From: Gari tellinella
Taxonomy: Eukaryota; Mollusca; Bivalvia; Cardiida; Psammobiidae
Length of the DNA: 64,000 nucleotides
Assembly (NCBI GenBank): GCA_922989275.2
Contig: OV277862.1
Location: 41,441,786-41,505,785 of the forward strand
Direction of reading: 5' to 3'
Below are positions 42,017-53,973 of this stretch, one piece after another; within the stretch, counting starts at the first letter, position 1, and every line of letters begins with the position of its first letter. The position numbers were made by a program, and so were the translations under genes. Under the pieces are notes generated by a model. The model had not been told where the DNA came from. It ran no database searches and worked only from the letters and a program-made list of their open reading frames with translations.

Positions 42017-42425
42017 GAACGTCATTTGGAGATAAAACGACGTCAAAGTTTGCACGTCGTTTTGCGCACTTTCGGTTTCAATTACATTATATGTTGTGAC
42101 TGAAGTACAATTAGTTTCAACTCCGAATATCACACAGTTGACGCTATGATCAGAATTTGAATACGTGTGGCACTCATAATCATCCAAACTATTTTTTAAA
42201 CAAAAAAACAGCTCAATTGTCCACGTTAAACTGTCGCAATACCCTGTCGAAAACTGGCACTTGTCGGTGAAGGTCGTATCTATATAGTGTATCAAATGTA
42301 GTGTATTTATCTATTATATCAAAAGTCTATAATTATCTAGATTCATTCTACCTGATCGTTTCTGAAAGTATCTACAGAAAAAATGTAGATCTAACCTATA
42401 GTGGAATGTGATCATTGTTTTGATC

Positions 42426-45098
42426 ATGGCTAGCCAGGCTAGCTTAGCGTCTTCTGTAAAAGATCGGCTGCCATCTCATTGTTTTCTGAATTTAAACGAT
42501 GACGATGAAGACACGTTAGATCTGGTGACTGAGGTGAATAATGACTATTTTAATCCCACTTCTGTGGACTGTAACAACCAGTGTGATTCTAGTGATGAGG
42601 ATTGTGTGGATGCAGAGTGGAATAAAACAGACTCAGATTATTTTTTGGAGGTGGCGAAGTTTAGAAAGGACGGATGCGGATGCAGCCATTTATATGGTAC
42701 GTTATCGATCTATTTTTAGATTAGGTAGTCTTGATCTACACACGTTAAATAAATATGTTTTTTGTTTCAAATTTATGTGCAGATTCCACTTTTCATTGGA
42801 AACAAAAACTAGCATAACGAAATAGTTTATTTCGTTTCGGCGAAAAAATAAATAAAACGTGAGTTTTAAAGTCAATACGTAAATTTGAAGTGAGGTAGTA
42901 AGCGGGCTCCGTGGCGTATTGGTGTGTGTACCTAACTCTAAAGCTTGATGTTGCACGTTCTAATCTTACTATCGACGAAATGTTTTTTTTCCTCTCTTTT
43001 AATTGTTTGAAAGCAATTGCATCTTTTTCCAAGACTAAAACAATGACTTCTGACATTTTTTTGGTTAAAGCATTAAAATTTTTAGTAGGGGCCTACTACC
43101 GATTATTAAACGTTCGATGTCCTTAATTGTGTAAATGCAAATTACCTACCATCTTACCCAATTAGTACCATAAGCAAACAGTTTGGATCCTCATGAGACG
43201 TCTAGTGACACAACGTCCAATTCGGATTCAAACTGGTTGACGATAGACCAAGCTTGAAAAGAAAAGGATTTAGGGTAATGTTTTATGGAACCGGTTAATA
43301 ACGTACATGTACTCTTCATTTTTCTTTTGTAGACAAACCTTGCTGCGAAGTCGTTGGCTTGGACACCATAGAATCAAATAGACTTGCTTCCGCAGATATG
43401 ACAAAAGATGAATTGGACTTAGTGATTTTGTCTCAGATAAATCAAACCAGAGACACATCTGCGGCCACAAAACAAACTCTATCACATTCCATATCTAAGC
43501 CGAGAAAAAGATCATCAAATAAGTATGTTTTGCGTGGAAAAGAAATGTGCAAAACAGCCTTTCTCTTCGCATACGGCATCGGTGAGAGGAGATACAAAAA
43601 CTTATGTAAACATTTTGACAGCCATGGTATGGTTTTACGTCCTCACGGAAACAAAGGGAAACTGCCACACAACACCACGACAGTTCAAGATGAAGAATGC
43701 GCCATTAATTTCATACGTGCATATGCTGATATTAACGGTCTTCCCTTGCCAGGCAGAATGCCGAAAATGAAAGATTATTCTGTCATGATGTTGCCGAGTG
43801 ACCGCAGCAAAGTTCAGATATGGAGAGAATATGTAAAAAGCTGCTCCAAGACAGGAATCAAAGCTGTTGGACAATCAAAGTTTAAGAGTTTGTGGCAAAG
43901 ATATTTACCAGACATTGCTGTAATGAAAATTTCCTCAGACCTCTGCGACACATGTCAGAATAACAACAGCCTTATTATGAAATCGGCTAACTGTGATGAG
44001 GAGGATAAGTGTGCACGACTGAAAACACAAGAAGCTCACTTAAAACTGGCGAAAGAATGTAGAGCTTATTATAAAAAACAATGTGAGGAAGCAAACGATT
44101 ACTGGAACTCTCTCTGTGAAAGTGAACAAAACAGTGACTTAAATGGACCAATTCATGTGTCGTTTGACTATGCTCAGAACTTAATGTTTCCTCATTCACC
44201 ACAACAAGTTGGTCCAATTTACTTTAAAACCCCTAGGAAATGTACCATTTTTGGTATATGTACAGAATACATTCCAAGGCAAGTGAATTACTTAGTAGAT
44301 GAGGCTGATCTAACTGGCAAAGGGGCAAATGAAACCATCAGTTACTTGGATCACTATCTGATCAACCACTTGAGTAAAGCAAGAGTACTCAGATTTCATT
44401 GTGACAACTGTTGCGGACAAAACAAGAACAACTTTTTAATGCAGTACATGTGTTGGAGAATAATGACTGAAATTAGTGATGACATTGAGGTTTCATTTAT
44501 GTTGGCCTATCATACACGTTTTGGCCCTGACTGGTGCTTCGGTTTAGTAAAATTGAAATACCGGCGTAGTTACGTCTCATCAATGGCTCAGTTAGCTGGA
44601 GTTGTTCAGTCTTCAACAACAAAGAACATCAACATTCCGCAGTTGGTCAGAGACCCGACGACAAACGAGGTCCTCATAAGTTCGTATAACTGGAAGCAGT
44701 TTTTCTCGGGTATCTTCCACGTTATTCCTAATATTAGCCAGTACCATCATTTCAGATTTACACAGAAAAACCCAGGTTGTGTGTACATTAGAGAATATCC
44801 ATCGTCCCCAGAAGTGTGCTTCCAGATGTTGAAACGTGGACAAGATATTCCCGAACCAACCTGTCGCCCTGTAGTGATTCCTCCACCTGGTTTACCGGCA
44901 GAGAGAGCCTGGTACCTTTATGATAATGTTCGCAGGCACTGTGAGGATGTATATATGGACGTGTCTTGCCCCAAACCATCTGTTCCAAAGCCAGCTAAAG
45001 CTTCAACAGTAACTGTTCAGAAATGCACAGACAGTAACGTGTTTAGAACAGACAGTCCTCAAAGAAAGAAGAAAAAACAGGAAACAAGAAAAAACTAA
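42426..45098 (+). CDS. Transposase-like protein, two exons
   Basis: Exon 1 is 42426-42696 (MASQASLASSVKDRLPSHCF to CGCSHLY) and exon 2 is 43333-45098, joined in frame through GTACGT and TTTTGTAG. The product has 678 residues. Exon 1 is acidic. Around the junction lies a Cys cluster (CGC then PCC). Further on are a C-D-x-C pair (SDLCDTCQ) and a core with HVSFDYAQ (D369), RFHCDNCCGQNKNN (D448) and HTRFGPDWCFGLVK (D490). The order and spacing look like an RNase-H-fold DDE/D nuclease, and the HCDNCCGQNKNN block recalls uncharacterised metazoan proteins of the DUF7869 kind. I infer that it catalyses movement of the surrounding element (41981-47669). The superfamily is not recognised. The ORF is intact, with no stops or frameshifts. 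Confidence 0.78.
43145..43255. repeat. Family F fragment in the transposase intron
   Basis: CAAACAGTTTGGATCCTCAT GAGACG and CGGATTCAAACTGGTTGAC within the 636-bp intron of the transposase-like gene. Confidence 0.6.
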
Positions 45099-45106
45099 TT
45101 GTATCG

Positions 45107-45345
45107 TTGTACAGGGCTTTAACAGTTCAACTAGGATCGTTTTGAAGACATGTGATTGTTTAATGCAGGTTGAAAGTTAATTAGAATGCGCATTCTGCTT
45201 CATTTTCAGCCTGCTTTAACTTACCATCTGCTTGAATATAGGATACATTTCTATTGATAATACTTGTGTATAAACATGATTGTATACGATAAGGTTCTTT
45301 AGTGGAGGAATGAATTAAAACGTATTATGGAATAATGAATTAAGC
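45107..45345. mobile_element. Family A MITE inside the 5.7 kb transposon
   Basis: Starts within 20 bp of the transposase-like stop codon (GTACAGGGCTTTAACAGTTC) and runs to TGGAATAATGAATTAA. Arms AGAATGCGCATTCTGCTTCA. Confidence 0.7.
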
Positions 45346-45419
45346 TTATGCGGAAAAAGACCACTATTGCACTTTTTTAATGTTTTCCAAATCCTTTTGG
45401 CACGATTGATTCTCAAATA

Positions 45420-45538
45420 GTATAACAGAGTCACACATGTCCGTATTATAAATTTTAAACGTGGCTTAACCATGTTTTGCTTTGAAATACGAATATGCTC
45501 GACTTAAACAAGTTCGGAACATCGAAGGTTGATTGTAC
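45420..45538. repeat. Family G remnant
   Basis: AAACGTGGCTTAACCATGTTTTG and GAAATACGAATATGCTCGAC followed by GATTGTACA. Confidence 0.6.
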
Positions 45539-45695
45539 ATAATGTTTGTTGCCGTTAATAGGCGATATTGTTAATCCTGATAAGTTAGCATGGATTTAGC
45601 GTTTCTAGTTTAGATAGTGTTTCAATTTTGCTCTTATTGGTGTTACAGCTAGATCTTATTTGCTGGTGTTTTTTTAAAGTTCTTGTTCATGATAT

Positions 45696-45906
45696 TCACC
45701 CTTTGCCTGCTTATCGCGGCTTCTATGATTTTTGCAAAACAGTTTGGATCCAGAGCAGACGCCGTGTAATGTTGCGTCTGATCTGGATCCAAACTGTTTG
45801 ACACTCATCTTAAGGTTTATGTATTTAAAAATATATAAGACTAAATTTGACAAATTTTCAGACGACAATTATAACGCAGACGATATCACAGATGGATAAG
45901 GGTTAA
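45696..45906. mobile_element. Family F MITE inside the 5.7 kb transposon
   Basis: CACCCTTTGCCTGCTTATCG to GATGGATAAGGGTTAA; palindrome CAGTTTGGATCCAGAGCAGA and inverse. Confidence 0.8.
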
Positions 45907-46549
45907 AATAATTTGCCATTTTGTATACATGTATCTTAGGACTGTGACATTTATTAGTTCTGGGCTGCTTATATTTGAAGACTGTGGCGATCGTTCTTTT
46001 TCATTCTGTTTTTGTATAACTACAGCTTACTATAACTACACATTCAGGGCTTAATTGTGGTTGTGAACTGTTTGCATAAACCGTGGTCTGCCGTCTTCTT
46101 TTATTTGGAACCCGGACGTGTTTTGATCCGTATCACAGTTATACCTCTGAAATCCGGACACTTGTGTTAATTGAACGAGGGCTGTAATGACGAATGTTAC
46201 GTTGTGGGTTACGGTGGTGTTACTGGGAGCTCTTATATGAGCTATCGGCGGTACCATCCTGCTGTATTGAGTGAAAACCTGTCGTGGAACTGGTTGAACT
46301 TCTTTCCGGTTTTTAGAGGTGTTTCTGTATTTTCTGATTATGACTGTGGGAAATTTCTACATTATGACGTCATGATGTCTACATCACGACGTACGCTTAA
46401 GTGATGTCATGATTACTTAATGTTTTTTTAATCTGCTTATAATATGCTGTTTATGAACTGTTTTCGTCTCGACTTTAAGGAGAGCGCATTGTTCATAACA
46501 GCTCTATGTCTGATCAGGACCAATGCTGTTTGACAGTTGACACATCATA

Positions 46550-46762
46550 TTAATCCTTTGCCTGCTGATCGCGATTTTATTGATTTTTGCAAACAGTTTG
46601 AATCCAGATCAGACGCCGCGTAACGCGGCGTCTGTTCTGGATTTAAACTGTTTGATACTCATCTTTAGGATTCTTTAATTAAAAAATGTATCAATCTAAA
46701 TTTAACAAATTTTGCAGACGACAACGTCGAAGCAGACGATATCACCGCAGGATAAGGGTTAA
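46550..46762. mobile_element. Second family F MITE inside the 5.7 kb transposon
   Basis: TTAATCCTTTGCCTGCTGAT to GCAGGATAAGGGTTAA; centre CAGACGCCGCG / CGCGGCGTCTG. Confidence 0.85.
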
Positions 46763-47393
46763 TAGCTTCTCTTCTAATGACTCTTAGAAATAGAACATCC
46801 AGTATAGATCTAGATGTTGTTATAAAGTTTATTGTTGGATGGATAAAACAAATTGACATCAACAGTTAAGTAAAAACTATTTATCATAATTATACATGTA
46901 GCCTTTAACATGTGATACCCGAAAACCTCTACAAATGAACTTCGTCACAACAGTAAAAAAAAACCTGGTCCTTTGGACGACGAAACATGTCTAACATTGT
47001 CCACATTTCATAGTGACGTCATCGTCCACATTACAAATACTGTTGTGATAATTTTTGTTCTCTATTTTCAGTATTATAAAAGTGTCAATAACCTTATGAA
47101 AAATATATCACCACAAATTAAATAGGGTAATGAGAAACTGTGTACCATGACAATCGCAGGACTTGTACTTCTCTATGTTAAATGAAGTGGGTGGGGTAAA
47201 TTACAATATTGGACAATTCAAAGTAAAGCAAATGTCAGAATTAGAAAGTGGTAAAAAAGTTTCTACAATATAAAACCTAAACGTTGTGTTTTATGTTTCA
47301 ATTTAAGTTTATAATTAAATCAAAAACATCAATATCGAGCCATTGAAAATTTCATGTTTAAAGCGGTGGGTGGGGTAAACAAAATCGAAAAAA
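46763..47393. other. 3' non-coding part of the 5.7 kb transposon
   Basis: AT-rich, with GTGACGTCATCGTCCACA and two GTGGGTGGGGTAAA motifs. No ORF of note. Confidence 0.5.
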
Positions 47394-47669
47394 ATGACGT
47401 TTAGGTATTGACTTCAGCAAAATGAATAACATTTTTAGATTCAGGAAAAATTTGTCTACGTTTTACAAACAAAAAGTCAATTTTGATTTTTTGACCCAGA
47501 ATGGCCCTTTTTGCGTGGTGGGTGGGGTAAAAAAAATGACGTTTAGGTACTGATTTCAGCAAAATGAATCACATTTTTAGATTCAGGAAGAATTTGTCTA
47601 CGTTTTACAAACAAAAAGTCAATTTTGATTTTTTCACCCTGAAGGGCCCTTTTCGCGTGGCGGGTCACA
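47394..47669 (+). repeat. Tandem duplication of the transposon's right end
   Basis: Two direct copies, 47394-47535 and 47536-47669, share ATGACGTTTAGGTA, TTCAGCAAAATGAAT and ACAAACAAAAAGTCAA. The inner copy ends in a degraded terminal repeat (GACCCAGAATGGCCC, then GTGGTGGGTGGGGT). The GTGGGTGGGGTAAA motif also occurs near 47187 and 47367. Confidence 0.8.
47634..47669 (-). repeat. Right 36-bp terminal inverted repeat of the 5.7 kb transposon
   Basis: Starts TCACCCTGAAGGGCCC and ends GGCGGGTCACA. The host repeat resumes directly after it with TATTTTCAAAG. Confidence 0.9.
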
Positions 47670-49279
47670 TATTTTCAAAGAATTTTGATCCGTCAAAAAA
47701 CATGGCCGCCAGAGGGCGTGGTCATTTTCCGTATTTACGTAATATTGACAACTAAAGTCAAAACTTTAAACATCTTCTTGTAAATAACTATAAGTCCTAG
47801 GACAACCAAATTTCACATGTAGCATCATGTTGTGAACCTTTAGCAAAATTGTTCAAATAATGACCCCTGGGTCAAAAATGGCCCCGCCCGGGGCTTATCA
47901 GTTTTTCATAGGAAAACCTTTAAAACTCATCTTCTCTAAAACTGTATGGCCTCGACCTTTTATATTTGGTATGTAGCTTTGCCTTATGGACCTCTACTAA
48001 GAGTGTTCAAATCATGACCCCAGGGTCAAAAATGGCCCCGCCCCGGGCTTATCAGTTTTACACAGACTTATATAGGAAAATCTTTATCTTCTTCTCTGAA
48101 ACCGTAAAGCCCAGACCTTTTATATTTGGCATCTAGCTTTACCCTATGGTACTCTACCAAGATTGTTCAAATCATGACCCCAGGGTTAAAAATGGCCCCG
48201 CCCCGGGGCTTATCAGTTTTACATAGACTTATATAGGAATAAACCTTTAAAACTCCTCTTTTCTGAAACCCTAATACCCAGACCTTTTATATTTGGCATC
48301 TAGCTTTGCCTTATGGTCCTCTACCAATTTTGTTCAAATCATGACCTCTGGGTCAAAAATGGCCCCGCCCCGGGGCTTATCAGTTTTACATAGACTTATA
48401 TAGGAATAAACCTTTAAAATTCTTCTTCTCTGAAACCCTAAGACCCACACCCTTTTATATTTGGCATCTAGCTTTGCCTTATGGTCCTCTACCAAGATTG
48501 TTCAAATCATGACCCCGGATCAAAAATGGCCTTGCCCCGGGGCTTATAAAGTTTTACATAGACTTATATAGGAAAATCTTTAAAAATCTTCTTCTCTGAA
48601 ACCGTAAGGCCCATACCTTTTATATTTGGCATCTAGCTTTGCCCTATGGTCCTCTACCAAGATTGTTCAAATCATGACCCCAGGGTAAAAAATGGCCCCG
48701 CCCCGGGGCTTATCAGTTTTACACAGACTTATATAGGAATAAACCTTTAAAACTCCTCTTTTCTGAAACCCTAATACCCAGACCTTTTATATTTGGCATC
48801 TAGCTTTGCCTTATGGTCCTCTACCAATTTTGTTCAAATCATGACCTCTGGGTCAAAAATGGCCCCGCCCCGGGGCTTATCAGTTTTACATAGACTTATA
48901 TAGGAATAAACCTTTAAAATTCTTCTTCTCTGAAACCCTAAGACCCACACCCTTTTATATTTGGCATCTAGCTTTGCCTTATGGTCCTCTACCAAGATTG
49001 TTCAAATCATGACCCCGGATCAAAAATGGCCTTGCCCCGGGGCTTATAAGTTTTACATAGACTTATATAGGAAAATCTTTAAAAATCTTCTTCTCTGAAA
49101 CCGTAAGGCCCATACCTTTTATATTTGGCATCTAGCTTTGCCCTATGGTCCTCTACCAAGATTGTTCAAATCATGACCCCAGGGTAAAAAATGGCCCCGC
49201 CCCGGGGCTTATCAGTTTTACATAGACTTATATAGGAATAAACCTTTAAAACTCCTCTTTTCTGAAACCCTAATACCCT
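47670..49279 (+). repeat. Tandem array of about 165-bp units (core of the split HINE-like element)
   Basis: Units contain CAAATCATGACC, GGTCAAAAATGGCCCCGCCC, CGGGGCTTATCAGTTTTACA and TTTTATATTTGGCATCTAGC. About nine units are present. From about 48235 a higher-order period of roughly 502 bp (three units) appears, with near-identical copies starting at 48235, 48737 and 49239. The array is cut at CCCTAATACCC and resumes at 58365. Confidence 0.85.
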
Positions 49280-49989
49280 GGGTGCCGTTTTATCAACAGG
49301 TTTTATCTTAGTAAAGATCTTAGCGTACGTCGAGGCTTGCGACTAGGGCGTAAGTCCGTTTTATCAAAAGAGCGTACGTTTGGGGCGCAAGCTAAGATCT
49401 TTAAAAGACTTGCGCCCTTAAGTACGTGAATCAGTCTAAAAATTTCAAACTTCCGGTAGAGTATTTATCACGTGATACGTCGCTGTAAATAAACGCAAAA
49501 AACAACCTCAAACATGACAGCAAGCCGTTTTACCGATAGATGGAGGAAAAAGTCGGGAAAATAACAACTTACTCAGGGAGATTGACCGACGGCGTAACAA
49601 TTAAACAAACAGAGGGGTTGTTATGGAAGTGGATCCTCGAAAAGTAAGTTTGATATCGAATGAATTCTTGAATCAATGCCGAGACCTGACAAACGACACT
49701 GACTCTCTAATCAATATGATCTACACTGTTTGCTAAACAATCATGTCTAGACCTCGTCTGGTTTTATCATGTATAGTATCAGTAGCATGCATTTATACTA
49801 TAGTGCACGTCGCTTACTCTATATGCCCCTGTCCAGTCTCCCGCTCTACACATACACACGCATATACAGCTACTGTAGTCCCCCGCTCTACACACCTCAC
49901 TATATTTACCATACTATAATGACTCTTTTAATGAGTATGTTGGTATTGGGCTCAGCTCATTTAGCACTAGCACCAATATGTAGCCTATG

Positions 49990-50625
49990 CTTTACAAACA
50001 TGGTACTTGTGAAGTGTACAATTTTCATATGCAAACAGTGCAGACCCAGATCAGAGGGGTCCCACTGTTCACAGGACAGGGTCTGCATTTTTTTGTGTAA
50101 ACTGTCAAAAGTTAAGCTTATTTATATAAATTTGATTTTTCACACTTTAAATAAGAAAAAAATATATCTAATGTGTATTATTGTTAGATCATACTTTTAA
50201 ACTGAGACATTGATAAATAAATTGATTAAAAACCAATGAGGCACCCGTGTAATCAATTAGTTTGTTTGCTTAAAATTTATTGCAACATGACAAAAGGTGA
50301 ATACCCTGACTGTTCAGAGGAGTAATATGATCTGGGTCTACACTGCTTTTATAGGACAAGTGTACTCTTTACATGTACACTGTTTGTTTATTATAATGAT
50401 GTAAATATGTGGCACAATGTTTCAATCGCAATTTATGGCAACATGATAAACAGTGATTGAGTGAAGTCTGCAATCTGAAGGCCCTCTGATCTTGGTCTAC
50501 GCTGTATAGGACAAATGTACTCTTCACCAGTACACCTTTAATGAAGTATATATGTGGCATTAGGTCTCAATGAGTTCCCTCTGATTTGGATCTAAACTGT
50601 TTCAACTTTGTATAGGCTGAAATTA
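49990..50625. repeat. Three degraded family B copies
   Basis: Fragments such as GCAAACAGTGCAGACCCAGA TCAGAGG (50031), TATAGGACAAGTGTACTCTTTACATG (50351) and CTGATCTTGGTCTACGCTGT (50487) are diverged family B arms with no clean ends. Confidence 0.55.
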
Positions 50626-50692
50626 AAGTGGAAAATCTTCTACAGGATATTTCTGCTCCAATTCAGCCTTCCTCTAACTACCCATCACCTAT

Positions 50693-51057
50693 ATTAACCT
50701 CTTACTCCACATATTGTTTTCATATTGAAGACAAATGGTTGCTTAAAGCATGCTGAATGTAAAGATGAATGTTCCTTTAGTATAGGATTAAAATTAAATG
50801 TGTTAAAGGGAGTATTTATGGAAGAAAGGGGTTTAGCATATTTAACCCATTACTCCATAGACACACATTTTTATGTATTTAATTTATTTTTCCAATGAAC
50901 AAAATAGTTTTAATTTAGGCAGCCATGTATATGTATAATTAGGAATATTTTCTATATTTTAGCAGATGGTAGTTTAAAGCAGACTGCTTTACTTTCAACC
51001 AGCTATAAGATGTCACTTATCTTCAAAACCATAACAGATTATGGAGTAAAGGGTTAA
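50693..51057. mobile_element. Two family A copies
   Basis: A degraded one (50693-50835: TATTAACCTCTTACTCCACA, central arms lost) and a better one, 50842-51057 (TTAACCCATTACTCCATAGA to TATGGAGTAAAGGGTTAA). Confidence 0.7.
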
Positions 51058-51804
51058 GCAGATGATTGCTTTACCTATTATCCCATACATATTTTATTTA
51101 TACTTCTACTTAATAAAATGTTCTACAGTTTTAAGCAACCATTTGTCTTGAAATCTCAATAAACTAAGGTCAATCTGCTAAACAGACAGTTTCATGAAGT
51201 ACAAAAAAATAAATTATAATTAACACAGCATTTTCCATTTTAAATACAGGTAACTATGGTAGACCTAAAGCAGGATAACAGTAAAGCAGAGACTCTTACT
51301 GCTAATAAAAAGATATATGAATTAAATTTTCCGTTTTTCTGTCACAGTGATTGGAACCGTTAGTCAATTTCACAGCAATACTGCCTGAACTTTTTGTACA
51401 AGTTCAATTTTTGTTCCCTCAGACAATCAGATTATTGCTAATTTTGCAGAATGATTAGTTGTATTGAAGTAATGGATGAAAGGGATGCATAGATAGATAA
51501 AATTCAAACAAGATATTTTCAAATAGTTTAATGTAGTACAATGTACCGTTGATATAATCACACTAATCCAGTCTGGATTATCCAGAGTGTTTTTTTAAAA
51601 CAAAACCAAACAGTTTGGCATAATATTGTCATTAAAACTGATAGCTGCTAGTCTTTTGGAATTGTAGCATCGGTTACACTGTAGCTTGTTGACATCTCTG
51701 AATGGTATATACTATATAGGCATAAATTCCATGTACCTTCCCATGGTCTGGTCTCTGAAAAAGGAACTCAATATCAGTTGGATATATATTTATAGAGTAT
51801 TGCA

Positions 51805-52795
51805 TGGGCGACAATTCTGGGCCAGAGAGTGATATTGGCCCGAGATAGGTACCGAAGTCAGATCAAATTTGGATCCCCATAAAAAATGCCCCCTCCATTG
51901 TCAACACCCAACCATAAGTAATTTGATATATATATCAACTTTAATTCTGTTCAATTAGTTGTTTAGTTTAAGTGATGTTTTACTCCTATCCTGAGGTTAC
52001 TATCCCCTGTAAATTATTTCAGTTGGAGAGTGGGGGCCTGCTAGCTTTTACCATATAAATATGCCTTTTTACACCTGATATATTCCTCCATTGAACAAAA
52101 TAATTCTAATCTTATACTGTCACTTATAAGTATCATAAGAAATATTTTCTAGATTTTAGCTTAAGGCAGGTTAAAACAGGTTGAAAGTAAAGCAGAAGTC
52201 ACTTTAAGAAACATTCAGCCTTACTTTCAAACTGCTTTATGTGGTCACCTGTCTTGAAAGCTAGAAACAGGCTATTGGGTTATGGGTTAAACTACAATCT
52301 GATAGGATATATATTATATTTCTTAATGTGCATATGCATGATTGTACAAAATGAACTACTTTCTTCAGTGGAAGAATAAGTTAAGGGCGTAAAAAGGCAT
52401 ATTTATGGGGTAATGGGTTAAGCTACCATCTTCTAGGATACAGAAAATATTTCCTACAGTAAATGTTTGTGACTGTATAAAATGGAATTATTTTCTTCAA
52501 TGTAGGCATACATTTAAGATGTTAACAGGCATATTTATTGGGTAATGAATCAATATTCATTGGTTTCTTGCAATTAAATTTTTATTACTTTTTCTTACCA
52601 TTCTTAATTTTACATGGAGTTCCAATTTTTACAGAAGGGGTGGGGGTGTTTCCATTTTTGATAGCGAAAATTGGACCCGGGGGTACATATTTGATATCAA
52701 AATTGGACCCGGTGGGGGTCCATTTTTTACGGGGTCTAATTTTGATATGACACAGGTAAAGGCCAATATCACTCTCTGGTCCCAGTCGCCCATGT
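51805..52795. mobile_element. About 1 kb element with long imperfect terminal inverted repeats
   Basis: Left CATGGGCGACAATTCTGGGC then CAGAGAGTGATATTGGCC; right GGCCAATATCACTCTCTGG then TCCCAGTCGCCCATG. The interior has two family A MITEs and a tract with GGGGGT and TTGGACCCGG repeats (52610-52740). No gene. Confidence 0.7.
52045..52421. mobile_element. Two abutting family A copies within the 51805 element
   Basis: The first ends TATTGGGTTATGGGTTAA (52290). The second starts at that TTAA and ends TTTATGGGGTAATGGGTTAA. A third right-end fragment follows to about 52550. Confidence 0.75.
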
Positions 52796-52819
52796 AATGA
52801 TCTGTCTATTATTTCTTGA

Positions 52820-53850
52820 AACTGTAACTTTCCTCATAACTTCCTTATTACTGGATGGATATATTTCATACTTGGATACAACACCCCTTGGGACAATACC
52901 TTCCAGCTGATGCATACATAATTGACCTTGACCCTTTATGACCTTGACTGTGAGGATCTAATTTTTCAAAAACTTTCACATTGGCCATAACTTCCTTATT
53001 AGTCAATGGATTCACTTCATACTTGGAAACAACACCCATTGTTGCAAGATCTTTCAGCTGACATGTACTTATTTGACCTTGACCCTCATTGTATTCCTTT
53101 ATATTGAGTGACGGTGTAGCCCGTCCTCACTGTAAGGGAATACTGGAGTAAGTCTCAGATAACTTTATTTTTATAAAGTATGACAATGTTACTATTACTT
53201 GTTGATTCATTAAATATGCTTCTCTGATAAAATGTTATTTGTATGTGTAATTTTCATGTTCACTCCAGTGACACAAGAGATGGCTAGAAGTAGCAATTGT
53301 ACTTAATGTCAATAAAATATAGCAGGGCTCCAGATAAGAGGTAGTTATTTCAACAAATCAAACATTTTATCACTCATTTCAGCACCAAATCCTATAGTGT
53401 TACTACTCATTAGAATCGCCTCGAAGAGACGATTCTAATGATTAGTGACACCATAGGGTTTAATCCAGAAATAAAGATTTTAAGTTTTGAAAAACTACCC
53501 TTATCTGTTGCTCTGATATAGTGTTTTGTATTGTATTTGACCTTGACCCCTAAATATTGACCTTTTGAATCAAATTTGACTTAAAACTGAATGGATATAT
53601 TTCATACTTGAATACAACACCCCTATGGACAATACCTTTCAGCTGACATATACTTATTTGACCTTGACCACTAAACAACCTTGACCTTCAGAATCAAATT
53701 TGACCTAAAACTGAAGGGGATATTTCATACTTGGATACAATACCCCTAGGGACAATACCTTTCAGCTAGCCTAATGTGTACTATTTTTTACCTGGACCCC
53801 TCAATGACCTTGACCTTTAGAATCTAATTTGAGAAAACTTTACATTGCTC
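52820..53850 (+). repeat. Tandem array with TGACCTTGACC motifs
   Basis: Units of roughly 130-150 bp contain CATACTTGGATACAACACCC, GGGACAATACCTTTCAGCTG and TTGACCTTGACCCCT. It is interrupted by a unique stretch (about 53120-53320) and a family C MITE (53323-53515). It resembles a HINE core without visible ends. Confidence 0.7.
53323..53515. mobile_element. Family C MITE
   Basis: CAGGGCTCCAGATAAG to CTTATCTGTTGCTCTG, with a perfect ATATAG duplication on both sides. It sits within a tandem array of TGACCTTGACC units (52820-53850). Confidence 0.9.
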
Positions 53851-53973
53851 ATAACTTCTTTATTATAATGTATAATAAATTATAATAATATAATATATAA
53901 CATGTCAAAACAATGCGGGGGCAGTGTCATCTTACAGTGACAGTTATTGTAATACTTTAATTTGTGATTTCAG

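Larger units (their letters stand above)
41981..47669 (+). mobile_element. Complete DNA transposon, 5.7 kb, with 36-bp terminal inverted repeats
   Basis: The left end starts TGTGACCCGCCACGCGAAAA and its first 36 bases (41981-42016) are perfectly repeated in inverse at 47634-47669. Flanking TA on both sides suggests a 2-bp target duplication. The flanks outside belong to one HINE-like repeat that resumes after the element, supporting an insertion. It carries the two-exon transposase-like gene at 42426-45098. The 3' third holds nested family A and F MITEs and a duplicated right end. Identical inverted repeats and an intact gene suggest recent activity. Confidence 0.85.

Noticed and set aside
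42008..42295. 95-codon minus-strand ORF at the left end of the 5.7 kb transposon
   Set aside because: Overlaps the terminal repeat, with no start context or domain; probably chance.
43359..43361. Start of the transposase-like protein in exon 2
   Set aside because: The codon there is TTG, and a good acceptor at 43331 joins an upstream exon with an ATG at 42426 in frame.
49769..50200. 143-codon ORF on the + strand
   Set aside because: Low-complexity Tyr/Leu-rich translation, overlapping degraded family B repeats, no recognisable domain.
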